Source of the DNA: Pseudomonadaceae bacterium UBA836
GTDB lineage: Bacteria; Pseudomonadota; Gammaproteobacteria; Pseudomonadales; Pseudomonadaceae
NCBI GenBank assembly: GCA_002296055.1
Contig: DBHE01000063.1
Span: 1 to 8,485, forward strand
Direction of reading: 5' to 3'
Length of the DNA: 8,485 nucleotides
Shown: piece after piece, positions 1 to 6,491 of the stretch
Layout: each line of letters opens with the position of its first letter
Numbering within the stretch: position 1 is the stretch's first letter
The notes under the pieces: generated by a model
Databases searched by the model: none
What the model was told of the DNA's origin: nothing
Seen by the model: only the letters and a program-made list of their open reading frames with translations
Translations under genes and position numbers: made by a program

Positions 1-543
1 TCAGATCACGGCGCGCAGGCTGAAGAAGCTGCGGCCGTCGGCGGCGGGCTGCAGTGATGCCTGCAGTGGCGCACTGGATTTGCGGGCGATGTCGATCAGC
101 CCGAGACCGGCGCCGGAGGCGCGCTCGGCATCACGCGGGCGGCGCAGTTGTTCCTTGTAGGCCGCTTTCAGGCCAGCCTTGTCGAGCTGGGCGAGCTGGT
201 CGATGGCGGCAACCAGGCTGTCGCCGTCAGCGCTTTCGATCAGGTTGCCAGCGGAGACGACGTAGCGGTTCTCTTCGTTGCGCGAGACCACCACGGTGGC
301 GCCGGCTTCTTGCTCGTTCCAGCCCTTGGAGCGGGTGTAGTGGCTGATGTTCTGCGTCATCTCGATGTAGACCGCGAACACGTCCATGGCAGCGCTGGGG
401 TGGGCATGGTCGGCAGCCAGGTAGTTGCGCAGCGCATTGCCGATCTCTTCAATTAGGCTGCGTGAAATCGGCCCGTTAAAGCACAGCATAATCTGCTGGC
501 TGTTGAAACGTTCGCGCATGGCGAATAGGTCGATGTTGTCCAT
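1..543 (-). CDS. siaB: SiaB-like kinase of the SiaABCD aggregation/c-di-GMP pathway
   Basis: This 180-residue cytoplasmic protein matches SiaB (DUF6272). In Pseudomonas aeruginosa, SiaB phosphorylates a threonine on SiaC; unphosphorylated SiaC binds and activates the diguanylate cyclase SiaD, so SiaB acts against c-di-GMP production and aggregation. The sequence shows a degenerate histidine-kinase-type ATPase fold: an N-box-like EMTQNISHY at residues 61-69 (E61, N65) and a glycine-rich SGAGLGL at 143-149. I see no clear DxGxG box between them. I chose the ATG at 543 because AGGAG lies 5 nt upstream and the protein then has the family length; the frame stays open upstream to 735, but that stretch overlaps siaA and looks non-coding. 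The gene starts 19 nt after siaA ends and stops with TGA at the window edge, so it is complete. siaC and siaD are expected next, outside the window. Identity rests on motifs, length and pairing with siaA. Confidence 0.88.
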   Translation of the reverse strand: MDNIDLFAMRERFNSQQIMLCFNGPISRSLIEEIGNALRNYLAADHAHPSAAMDVFAVYIEMTQNISHYTRSKGWNEQEAGATVVVSRNEENRYVVSAGNLIESADGDSLVAAIDQLAQLDKAGLKAAYKEQLRRPRDAERASGAGLGLIDIARKSSAPLQASLQPAADGRSFFSLRAVI

Positions 544-548
544 TACGG

Positions 549-553
549 CTCCT
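549..553 (-). promoter_or_regulatory. Ribosome binding site of siaB
   Basis: The minus strand reads AGGAG, separated by 5 nt from the ATG at 543. This strong Shine-Dalgarno sequence fixes the siaB start and rules out the longer reading frame that begins inside siaA. Confidence 0.8.
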
Positions 554-562
554 GTCGAGGGC

Positions 563-2554
563 TCAGTCAAAACGGAAACACAGCATGGTGATGTCATCGC
601 GCTGCGGGTAATCACCCTGATAGGCGGCCAGTGTATCGCTGAATGCCGCACTTTGCTCGCGCAGCGGCAGACTGGCGTGGGCGCGCAGCATATCGGCGAA
701 GCGGCTGTTGCCGAAGCCGAAGCCGCGTTCGCCACCTGCCTGGTCTAGGAATCCATCGGTACACAGGTAGAAGGTACGGCCTGCACGCAGCTCGATCTGG
801 CTGTTGTGGTATTCGCCTTGGCGCTTGTCACCGAGTGCCCGGCGCGCGCCCGGCAGGTGGTCGACCGTGTCGCCCTCGCTGTAGTACAGGGCTATCTTGG
901 CACCGGAGAAGGTTACATTGCCCTGCTTCAGATCAACGTAGGCGAGGCCGACGTCCATATTGGTGGCAACGGACTTGGATTCGTTGGAGTCGCTGAGCAT
1001 GTGCCGCACGATCTGGTCGGTACGTTGCAGCACGGCGGCCGGGTCGTGCATGCCGCAATCGCTGATCGCCTGGTCCAGTGCGGCGTGCGCCAGCATGGTC
1101 ATCAGCGCGCCAGGCACGCCGTGGCCGGCGCAGTCGACCACACCGAACAGGCAGTGATCCTGGTCGCTGTGGAAGATGTAAAAATCACCACCCACTACGT
1201 CGCGTGGACGCCAGAGTACGGCGTGGTGTTCGCCGAGGGCGTTGACCAGCTCACGGTTGGGCAGAATGGAGCGCTGGATCAGGCTGGCGTAGTCAATCGA
1301 GTCCTCGATCTTGCGCTGAGCGTTGCGCATTTGCTGGTTGACCTCTTCAAGGTCACGGGTGCGCTCCTGCACGCGCTGCTCAAGCTCTTGGGTGTGGCTG
1401 CGTACTTTCTCTGCCATCACGCCAAAGGCATCGCTCAGTTCGCCGATCTCGTCGTTGCGACCGGCCGGCATGGCGACATCATATTGGCCGGCTGCCATCG
1501 CCTGGGCGCCGCGCTTGAGCTGGCGCAGCGGGCCGAGCAGCAGGCGCTCGATGGCGAAGGCAAAGATCAGCACCAACAGAATCAGCAGGGCGCCCAGACC
1601 GATCAGCAGCGGCGTGACCCAGGCGCTGTCGATGACTTCGGCGGTGCTCAGGTCGACCGCATTGGCGACGTACCAGTCCAGCTCCGGCAGATAGGTAACG
1701 GCCAGCAGTTGATTGGCCCCCTGCAGCTTGACCGGCAGCGTCACGACGCTACCCGGCTGCTGGCCTACCTGTTCAAGTGCCGCGCGCACGGCGTCGCGTT
1801 CCTGTTCGTCTACCAGGCTAAGCAGGTTGCTGCCGCTGGCGCTGCTGGCGCCGGCACCGGAGTTCATCACGATCAGGCTGCGGTCCTGGTGCGCCTGAAT
1901 GGCGCCGTCGGCGTCCACGATCATCGGGGTGACGCCGGCGGTCTCGCTGGTAATGAAGTCACGAATGAAATCGGACAGGTCCAGCCCGGAGCCGGCCAGT
2001 GCCAGCACGCTGCCGTCGTCGTCTTCAACCACCATATTGAGCCAAACCTTGGTGGTATCGAGCTCGGGGTTTACGTCGACGTTGAGGTTGAAGCCCCGGG
2101 TGTTGCGCAGGGTGCTGAAAAACCAGCGGTCAGCGTCCGAGTCAGGGTTCAGGATATAACGCGGTTCGCGGCTGGGCGGCTGGTCGCCGCCGTTGAAGTA
2201 GTAGCCCAGGGTGTCCAGGCGACCAATGAAGTAGGCGTGGTCACGGAAGTCTGCGCGGTACAGCTCGGCTTCGCGGAAGAACAGGTCGGCCTTGGCCGGG
2301 TCGCCCGGATCGCGCAGCCACTGGCGGGTGACTTCGGAATTGGCAAAGCGCAGCGACAGGGCCAGCTCGCGGCTGATCGGGGCGCTGATGCGTTCGCGGC
2401 TCAGCAAGGTGGCGTTGCGTGCGTAGCCTTCGCCGAAGTGCTGGTGGATATTGTTAAGCACCGACCAGCCGATCAGGCCGGCCGGCACCAATGCCAGTAA
2501 ACAGGCCAGCAATAGTGCCAGCAGGGATTTACCACGTAAGCCGAATGCGGCCAT
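563..2554 (-). CDS. siaA: SiaA-like membrane PP2C phosphatase with periplasmic sensor domain
   Basis: This 663-residue inner-membrane protein is expected to dephosphorylate SiaC, opposing SiaB and switching on SiaD-dependent c-di-GMP synthesis; in P. aeruginosa it mediates surfactant-induced aggregation and biofilm formation. The domain order is clear: a membrane segment near residues 9-33; a periplasmic, probably double-Cache, sensor region at about 35-310; a second membrane segment at about 312-336; a HAMP domain at about 337-390 (LLLGPLRQL, NDEIGELSDAF); a short coiled coil at about 385-420; and a SpoIIE/PP2C phosphatase domain from about 425 to the end. Likely metal-binding and catalytic-site acidic residues are present in VVGGDFY (D457), DCAGHG (D474), CTDGF (D600) and RDDIT (D653/D654), so the phosphatase looks active. 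A good ribosome binding site precedes the ATG at 2554. It starts 62 nt after pyrC' and is followed 19 nt later by siaB. The signal sensed cannot be read from the sequence. Other PP2C-HAMP proteins exist, but the siaB neighbour and the length favour SiaA. Confidence 0.9.
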   Translation of the reverse strand: MAAFGLRGKSLLALLLACLLALVPAGLIGWSVLNNIHQHFGEGYARNATLLSRERISAPISRELALSLRFANSEVTRQWLRDPGDPAKADLFFREAELYRADFRDHAYFIGRLDTLGYYFNGGDQPPSREPRYILNPDSDADRWFFSTLRNTRGFNLNVDVNPELDTTKVWLNMVVEDDDGSVLALAGSGLDLSDFIRDFITSETAGVTPMIVDADGAIQAHQDRSLIVMNSGAGASSASGSNLLSLVDEQERDAVRAALEQVGQQPGSVVTLPVKLQGANQLLAVTYLPELDWYVANAVDLSTAEVIDSAWVTPLLIGLGALLILLVLIFAFAIERLLLGPLRQLKRGAQAMAAGQYDVAMPAGRNDEIGELSDAFGVMAEKVRSHTQELEQRVQERTRDLEEVNQQMRNAQRKIEDSIDYASLIQRSILPNRELVNALGEHHAVLWRPRDVVGGDFYIFHSDQDHCLFGVVDCAGHGVPGALMTMLAHAALDQAISDCGMHDPAAVLQRTDQIVRHMLSDSNESKSVATNMDVGLAYVDLKQGNVTFSGAKIALYYSEGDTVDHLPGARRALGDKRQGEYHNSQIELRAGRTFYLCTDGFLDQAGGERGFGFGNSRFADMLRAHASLPLREQSAAFSDTLAAYQGDYPQRDDITMLCFRFD

Positions 2555-2560
2555 GCCAGT

Positions 2561-2567
2561 GTCCTTT
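2561..2567 (-). promoter_or_regulatory. Ribosome binding site of siaA
   Basis: The minus strand reads AAAGGAC, 6 nt before the ATG at 2554. It supports that start, which also places the first membrane segment at the very N-terminus. Confidence 0.7.
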
Positions 2568-2584
2568 CCAGTCGCTCAGTGTTG

Positions 2585-2616
2585 GCCGGCTGCCCGGCAC
2601 CGCGCTGACAGCAGCG
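2585..2616 (-). other. Two small inverted repeats between pyrC' and siaA
   Basis: On the minus strand, immediately after the pyrC' stop, cgctg-ctgt-cagcg (2603-2616) is followed by gccgg-gcag-ccggc (2585-2598). Each is a perfect 5-bp stem with a 4-nt loop. Neither is followed by a U-rich run, so they are not convincing intrinsic terminators. They could slow polymerase or protect an mRNA end, or be chance structures in GC-rich DNA. Confidence 0.3.
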
Positions 2617-3897
2617 TCAGGTCAGTTGGTATACCAGTTTTCCGTCATGCAGGGTATGGGTAACCGCTGCCGGCGCGCCTTGCCCTATAAAGGGGCAGTT
2701 GCTGCCCCGCGATAGCCAGTTGCGGCCGATCTCGCAGGCCTGGGCCGGGTCAAACAGGGTGATGTCTGCCGCACCGCCCAGTTGCAGTTGGCCGATGCCC
2801 GCCGGCAGACCCAGCGCGCGGGCCGGCCCGCTGGTTACTCGTGCCACCGCGGCCGGCAACTCCAGCAACCCGTCGGCGACCAGTGTCAGCGCCAGCGGCA
2901 GCAAAATCTCGACGCTGCTGATGCCGGGCGCCGAGGCGGCAAAGGGTACGCGCTTGGCTTCGGCTTCGTGCGGTCGGTGATGCGAGGCGATGGCCTGCAC
3001 CACGCCGCTCTGCACTGCCTCGCGCAGGGCGCGGCGGTCGTTGGCGGAGCGCAGCGGCGGCATTACGTGCAGCTGGCTGGAAAACCCGGTCAGGTCCTCG
3101 TCGCACAGCAGCAGCTGATAAGCCGCCAGGTCGGCGGTAACCGGCAGGCCGCGCGCCTGCGCATCAGCCAACATGTCCATCGCACGGGCGCTGGTGAGGC
3201 CGCTGAAGTGCGCACGCACGCCAGTCTGCTCGATCAGCAGCAAGTCCCGGGCCAGGGCGACGGTTTCCGCGCTCTCTGGAATGCCCACCAGGCCAAGGCG
3301 CGAGGCGGTCGGGCCTTCGTGGGCCATGCCGCCCTCGGCCAGGTCCGCGTCTTGCGGGGTGAAGATGATGGTCAGGTCGAAGGTGGCCGCGTACTCCAGT
3401 GCACGGCGCAGAATGCGGTTGCCGCCCATGGGTGTCAGGCCTTGGGTAAAGGCGACGCAGCCGGCGTCGCGCAGGGCTACCAGCTCGCTCAGTTGCTCGC
3501 CTTCCAGGCCCTTGGTCAGCGCGCCGATGGGCAGTACTCGGGCATTGCCGGCGGCCTGACTGCGGTCGAGGATCAGCTCGGCCACCGCTGGGGTGTCCAG
3601 CACCGGGCGGGTGTCTGGAGGGCAGCACAGGGTGGTCACGCCGCCGGCGGCCGCGGCGCGGGTTTCGCTGGCAATATTGCCCTTGCGGCTGTAGCCGGGC
3701 TCGCGCAGGGCGACATTGAGGTCCACCAGGCCAGGGCAGGCGATCAGCCCGCGGGCGTCGATACGCTGGTTGGGTGTGAAACCCTCTGGGGCAGCGCCGA
3801 TGGCTTGGATATGGCCGGCGGCGATGTGCAGGTCGGTGATCTCGTCAAACTGGCTGGCGGGGTCGATAACCCGGGCGCCTTCAATCGTCAGTCGCAT
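2617..3897 (-). CDS. pyrC': Inactive dihydroorotase homologue PyrC', structural partner of aspartate transcarbamoylase
   Basis: This 426-residue amidohydrolase-fold protein is a type I dihydroorotase homologue. Position and sequence mark it as the Pseudomonas-type PyrC' (pseudo-dihydroorotase), which assembles with PyrB into a dodecameric aspartate transcarbamoylase and does no dihydroorotase chemistry. The fold is kept: GARVIDPAS at the N-terminus, [10 protein letters not shown] at 51-60, [10 protein letters not shown] at 80-89, [10 protein letters not shown] at 321-330 and [11 protein letters not shown] at 374-384. The catalytic signature is gone. The DxHxH metal motif reads DLNVA (59-63); the usual H-C-E-D segment reads FTPQD (179-183); the PHH after VTAE is replaced in VTADLAAYQ (253-261); and the usual TDHAPH reads SHHRPH (305-310), so the catalytic aspartate is H306. 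A true dihydroorotase must be encoded elsewhere. It starts 3 nt after pyrB with no close Shine-Dalgarno sequence (AGGA lies about 15 nt upstream), so translation is probably coupled to pyrB. Confidence 0.92.
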   Translation of the reverse strand: MRLTIEGARVIDPASQFDEITDLHIAAGHIQAIGAAPEGFTPNQRIDARGLIACPGLVDLNVALREPGYSRKGNIASETRAAAAGGVTTLCCPPDTRPVLDTPAVAELILDRSQAAGNARVLPIGALTKGLEGEQLSELVALRDAGCVAFTQGLTPMGGNRILRRALEYAATFDLTIIFTPQDADLAEGGMAHEGPTASRLGLVGIPESAETVALARDLLLIEQTGVRAHFSGLTSARAMDMLADAQARGLPVTADLAAYQLLLCDEDLTGFSSQLHVMPPLRSANDRRALREAVQSGVVQAIASHHRPHEAEAKRVPFAASAPGISSVEILLPLALTLVADGLLELPAAVARVTSGPARALGLPAGIGQLQLGGAADITLFDPAQACEIGRNWLSRGSNCPFIGQGAPAAVTHTLHDGKLVYQLT

Positions 3898-3900
3898 GGT

Positions 3901-4896
3901 TCAGTTCGCTTCCTGGGTGAGCTGGCGCTGGGTGGTCTGTCCGGTCATGGCCATCGACATCACGGCCATGCGTACGGCAATGCCGTAGGTCACCTGCTTG
4001 AGGATCACCGATTGCGGGCCGTCGGCGACGTCAGACTCGATTTCGACGCCGCGGTTGATTGGCCCCGGATGCATGACCAGCGCATCGGGCTTGGCTAATG
4101 CCAGGGTTTCGCGGGTCAAGCCGTAGAGCTTGTAGAACTCGCTTTCACTCGGCAGCAGGCCGCTTTGCATGCGCTCTTTCTGCAGGCGCAGCATGATAAC
4201 CACATCGACGTCGCGCAGGCCGACGCGCAGGTCGTTGAAGACCCTGACGCCGTATTGATCAATCCCCTCGGGTAGCAGAGTGCGCGGGGCGATCACGCGG
4301 ATGTCGGGGCAGCCGAGTGTCTTCAGCGCCAGCATGTTGGAGCGCGCCACCCGCGAGTGCAGGATATCGCCGACGATGGCCACCGACAGGTTCTCGAAGT
4401 CGCCGCGGTGGCGGCGGATGGTCAGCATGTCGAGCATCGCCTGGGTCGGGTGCGCGTGGTTGCCGTCGCCCGCATTGATGATGGCCACGTCCGGGCAGAC
4501 GCGCTCGGCGATAAAGTGCGCGGCCCCGGAGTCGCCGTGGCGCACCACGAACATGTCTGCGGCCATGGCTTCCAGGTTCTGCAGGGTGTCGTACAGGGTT
4601 TCGCCCTTGCTGGTCGAGGACGTGGAGATGTTCAGGTTGAGCACGTCGGCCGACAGGCGCTTGGCCGCCAGTTCAAAGGTGGTGCGGGTGCGCGTGGAGT
4701 TTTCGAAGAACACGTTGCAGACCGTCTTGCCGCGCAGCAGCGGGACCTTCTTGACGGCGCGCTCGCCCACTTCAAGGAAGGAGTCGGCGGTGTCGAGCAG
4801 CTCGGTCAGCAGCTCGCGTGACAGCCCTTCGATGGTCAGAAAATGGCGCAGCTGGCCCTGTTGGTTGAGTTGCAGGTGGTGCGGCGTCAGGCTCAT
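3901..4896 (-). CDS. pyrB: Aspartate carbamoyltransferase catalytic subunit
   Basis: This 331-residue cytoplasmic enzyme condenses carbamoyl phosphate with L-aspartate to give N-carbamoyl-aspartate, the first committed step of pyrimidine synthesis. The family motifs are intact: the carbamoyl-phosphate site FENSTRTRT (64-72), the mobile-loop lysine in STSKGET (K97), RHGDSGAAH (119-127), [10 protein letters not shown] (148-157), MLRLQKERM (235-243) and MHPGPINRG (275-283). It is longer than the E. coli subunit at the N-terminus, as in other pseudomonads, where that extension takes part in nucleotide inhibition. No pyrI regulatory subunit follows; PyrC' does, which fits the class of ATCase built from PyrB and a DHOase-like partner. 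The ATG at 4896 lies 7 nt after the pyrR stop, with only a weak GAG-type ribosome binding site, so the two genes are very likely in one transcript. Confidence 0.97.
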   Translation of the reverse strand: MSLTPHHLQLNQQGQLRHFLTIEGLSRELLTELLDTADSFLEVGERAVKKVPLLRGKTVCNVFFENSTRTRTTFELAAKRLSADVLNLNISTSSTSKGETLYDTLQNLEAMAADMFVVRHGDSGAAHFIAERVCPDVAIINAGDGNHAHPTQAMLDMLTIRRHRGDFENLSVAIVGDILHSRVARSNMLALKTLGCPDIRVIAPRTLLPEGIDQYGVRVFNDLRVGLRDVDVVIMLRLQKERMQSGLLPSESEFYKLYGLTRETLALAKPDALVMHPGPINRGVEIESDVADGPQSVILKQVTYGIAVRMAVMSMAMTGQTTQRQLTQEAN

Positions 4897-4903
4897 GGCA
4901 GTC

Positions 4904-5413
4904 TCAGTCGGTAGCGGCGGTCAGTGTCAGGTGCAGGGGGCTTGGGCCGGCCAATTTTACCCGCTGGCCTGCTGGCAGGGCCAGACTCGCCCCCAGGATG
5001 TCGGCGCGGATCGGCAGCTGACGGGCGTCGACGTCGATCAGCGTGGCGAAGGTCACCGAGGCCGGGCGGCCATAGTCGAAAAGCTCGTTGAGGGCGGCGC
5101 GAATGGTGCGGCCGGTCATCAGCACGTCGTCAACCAGCACGATGTGGCGGTCGTCGACGCTGAAGGGCAGTTCGGAGGGGCGCACCCGTTGGGGTAGGCC
5201 GTGCTGCTCAAAGTCGTCGCGATAAAAGGCGATGTCGAGGGTGCCCATCGGCGCCTCGGGGGCGACCTTGGCATGCAGCGCCTCGGCGATCCAGACGCCG
5301 CCGGTATGGATGCCGACAAAGGCGGGGTCGCTGATCTGCCGCGCTGCCAAATGGCTGCTCAGCTGTGTGGCCATGCTGTCGAGCAGCGGGCCGACCTCGG
5401 GTAGTGCGGTCAT
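4904..5413 (-). CDS. pyrR: PyrR bifunctional pyrimidine regulator / uracil phosphoribosyltransferase family
   Basis: This 169-residue PRTase-fold protein matches PyrR, the nucleotide-sensing regulator of pyrimidine genes, many members of which also convert uracil and PRPP to UMP. The PRPP-binding loop [13 protein letters not shown] is at residues 91-103. The family hallmarks [12 protein letters not shown] (57-68) and [11 protein letters not shown] (131-141) are both clear, and the length is normal. The start codon overlaps the ruvX stop in ATGA and has AAGGAG 5 nt upstream. With so little room in front of the gene, and none of the anti-terminator/terminator leader typical of Bacillus PyrR targets recognisable here, the way it regulates pyrBC' cannot be read from this window. 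Uracil phosphoribosyltransferase activity is possible but not certain. Confidence 0.94.
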   Translation of the reverse strand: MTALPEVGPLLDSMATQLSSHLAARQISDPAFVGIHTGGVWIAEALHAKVAPEAPMGTLDIAFYRDDFEQHGLPQRVRPSELPFSVDDRHIVLVDDVLMTGRTIRAALNELFDYGRPASVTFATLIDVDARQLPIRADILGASLALPAGQRVKLAGPSPLHLTLTAATD

Positions 5414-5850
5414 GATGTCTCCTTGCTCTGGCTGCTTAGCCAGGTTTGCAACAGCAGGGCGGCGGCGAGACTGTCGACCGGATCATCCCGGTAGCTGCTC
5501 GGGGTGCGGCCCTGGTCCTTTAAATGCTGTTTTGCCTCGAAGGTGCTCAGGCGTTCGTCGACGGTCTCGACCGGCAGCTGGAAGCGGCCATTGAGGCGGC
5601 GGGCAAAGCGTGCGGCGCGCTCACTCATGTCGCTGGCGCTGCCGTCCATGTTCAGTGGCAGGCCAACCACCAGTACGTTTGGCTCCCATTCGCGTATCAG
5701 TCTGGCGAGCTGGTCCCAGTCGGGCACGCCGTCTCGGGCGCGCAGGTTGGTCAGCGGCTCGGCGCTGCCGGTCAGGGTCTGGCCCACGGCCACGCCGATT
5801 TGACGGGTGCCGTAGTCGAAGGCCATGGCGCGGCGATGTGTGTTTGGCAT
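5410..5850 (-). CDS. ruvX: RuvX/YqgF, Holliday junction resolvase-like / pre-16S rRNA nuclease
   Basis: This 146-residue RNase H-like protein belongs to the YqgF/RuvX family, which has been linked to 5' maturation of 16S rRNA and, from its fold and in vitro work, to Holliday junction resolution. The motifs are present: [13 protein letters not shown] with the first acidic residue D12, [10 protein letters not shown] (61-70), the second acidic motif VDERLST with E99, and the last, [13 protein letters not shown], with D126. The length is typical. The start at 5850 overlaps the yqgE stop by one base (TGATG). There is no free Shine-Dalgarno sequence, because the nearest G-rich run lies inside a hairpin just upstream, so translation is probably coupled to yqgE. 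Met9 is an internal alternative start but would leave almost nothing before the FDYG strand. The 3' end overlaps pyrR by 4 nt. Confidence 0.93.
   Translation of the reverse strand: MPNTHRRAMAFDYGTRQIGVAVGQTLTGSAEPLTNLRARDGVPDWDQLARLIREWEPNVLVVGLPLNMDGSASDMSERAARFARRLNGRFQLPVETVDERLSTFEAKQHLKDQGRTPSSYRDDPVDSLAAALLLQTWLSSQSKETS
5419..5424 (-). promoter_or_regulatory. Ribosome binding site of pyrR
   Basis: The minus strand reads AAGGAG, 5 nt before the ATG at 5413, inside the last codons of ruvX. This strong site lets pyrR be translated well despite its 4-nt overlap with ruvX. Confidence 0.75.
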
Positions 5851-6407
5851 CAGGCGTGGCCCGCCTGGCTGGTCAGCAGGGTCCAGTCGATGCCCAAAGT
5901 GCGCGCAGCGGCGCCCAGTCGTTCGCTGTGCGGTAGGCTGAACAGGATGCCGTGCTCGGCTGGGCAGCTCAGCCAGACATTATCGGCCAGCTCCTGCTCC
6001 AGCTGGCCGGCGCCCCAGCCGGCATAGCCAAGGGTGATCAGTGCGGCTTCTGGGCCTTCGCCGCAAGCCATGGCGCGCAGCACGTCCTGCGAGGTTGTGA
6101 GGGTCAGGGGGCCGAGGTCGACGCTCGACTCCCAGCGGCGTTCACCGTCGTGTAGCACGAAGCCCCGTTCCGGTTCGACCGGGCCACCATTGAACACCGG
6201 CTGATCGCTACGGCCGGTGAGTTCGGGGGCCAGCTGTATCAGCAGGTCGTCGAGGTTCAAGTCGCTCGGCTGGTTGATCACCAGGCCCATGGCGCCCTCG
6301 GCGCTGTGATCACACAAATAAATCAGGCTGTGATCAAAGCGTGGGTCGGCCATCTGGGGCATGGCGATCAGGAAATGGTGCGTGAGGTAGGTCGGCGATG
6401 TCTGCAT
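5850..6407 (-). CDS. algH: YqgE/AlgH family protein
   Basis: This 185-residue UPF0301 protein is the orthologue of AlgH of P. aeruginosa, named for an effect on alginate production; its biochemical activity is unsettled. Hallmarks visible are HHFLIAMPQMADPRF (10-24), GAMGLVINQP (38-47), FNGGPV (72-77), LTTSQDVL (103-110) and LGYAGWGAGQLE (126-137). I chose the ATG at 6407 because the family begins a few residues before TYLxHHFLIAMP; an in-frame ATG at 6455 would add 16 residues that do not resemble the family. Neither start has a good ribosome binding site. The gene follows tonB3 after 84 nt and overlaps ruvX by 1 nt. The pairing with ruvX is common in gammaproteobacteria. A possible promoter just upstream would give a nearly leaderless mRNA. 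Confidence 0.92.
   Translation of the reverse strand: MQTSPTYLTHHFLIAMPQMADPRFDHSLIYLCDHSAEGAMGLVINQPSDLNLDDLLIQLAPELTGRSDQPVFNGGPVEPERGFVLHDGERRWESSVDLGPLTLTTSQDVLRAMACGEGPEAALITLGYAGWGAGQLEQELADNVWLSCPAEHGILFSLPHSERLGAAARTLGIDWTLLTSQAGHA
5851..5867 (-). promoter_or_regulatory. Hairpin abutting the ruvX start codon
   Basis: The minus strand carries CAGGCG-GGCCA-CGCCTG, a perfect 6-bp stem with a 5-nt loop, ending directly at the ruvX ATG. It spans the only G-rich stretch that could serve as a ruvX ribosome binding site and lies within the last codons of yqgE. This arrangement suits translational coupling, in which a ribosome finishing yqgE opens the stem. That role is inferred. Confidence 0.35.
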
Positions 6408-6413
6408 GCCCAC

Positions 6414-6442
6414 AGTATCGGGCCGAAGGTCAGGCAGGGCAA
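6414..6442 (-). promoter_or_regulatory. Candidate sigma-70 promoter for yqgE/algH
   Basis: On the minus strand a -35-like TTGCCC (6437-6442) and a -10-like GATACT (6414-6419) are 17 nt apart. Each matches the consensus at 4 of 6 bases. Transcription would begin at or within a base or two of the ATG at 6407, giving a leaderless or near-leaderless message, which fits the missing Shine-Dalgarno sequence. In GC-rich DNA such matches also arise by chance. Confidence 0.35.
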
Positions 6443-6491
6443 GGGACGGCCCCATCTAATCCGCGTGCTTGTGCGGGGTGGTGCGGAAGGG

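Noticed and set aside
544..735. N-terminal extension of siaB back to an ATG at 735
   Set aside because: It would overlap the conserved end of siaA, the extra residues resemble no SiaB, and a strong AGGAG site marks the ATG at 543.
806..2500. A 564-codon open frame on the plus strand opposite siaA
   Set aside because: It is the mirror of the siaA frame in GC-rich DNA, has no recognisable domain, is low in complexity (rich in Gln, Ala, Val, Gly), and the minus-strand gene has clear HAMP and PP2C motifs.
2535..2556. A sigma-54-like TGGCA...GCAT pattern over the siaA start
   Set aside because: The spacing between the GG and GC elements is off and it lies across the start codon and first codons, too late to drive siaA.
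2782..4098. A 438-codon open frame on the plus strand opposite pyrC' and the end of pyrB
   Set aside because: It spans two real genes on the other strand, shows no family motif, and has the composition expected of an antisense shadow.
4280..5197. A 305-codon open frame on the plus strand opposite pyrB and pyrR
   Set aside because: Ser/Arg/Met-rich shadow of conserved genes on the minus strand, with no domain of its own.
6408..6455. Alternative yqgE start at 6455
   Set aside because: It would add 16 residues unlike the family N-terminus and has no ribosome binding site; the family begins close to the Met at 6407.
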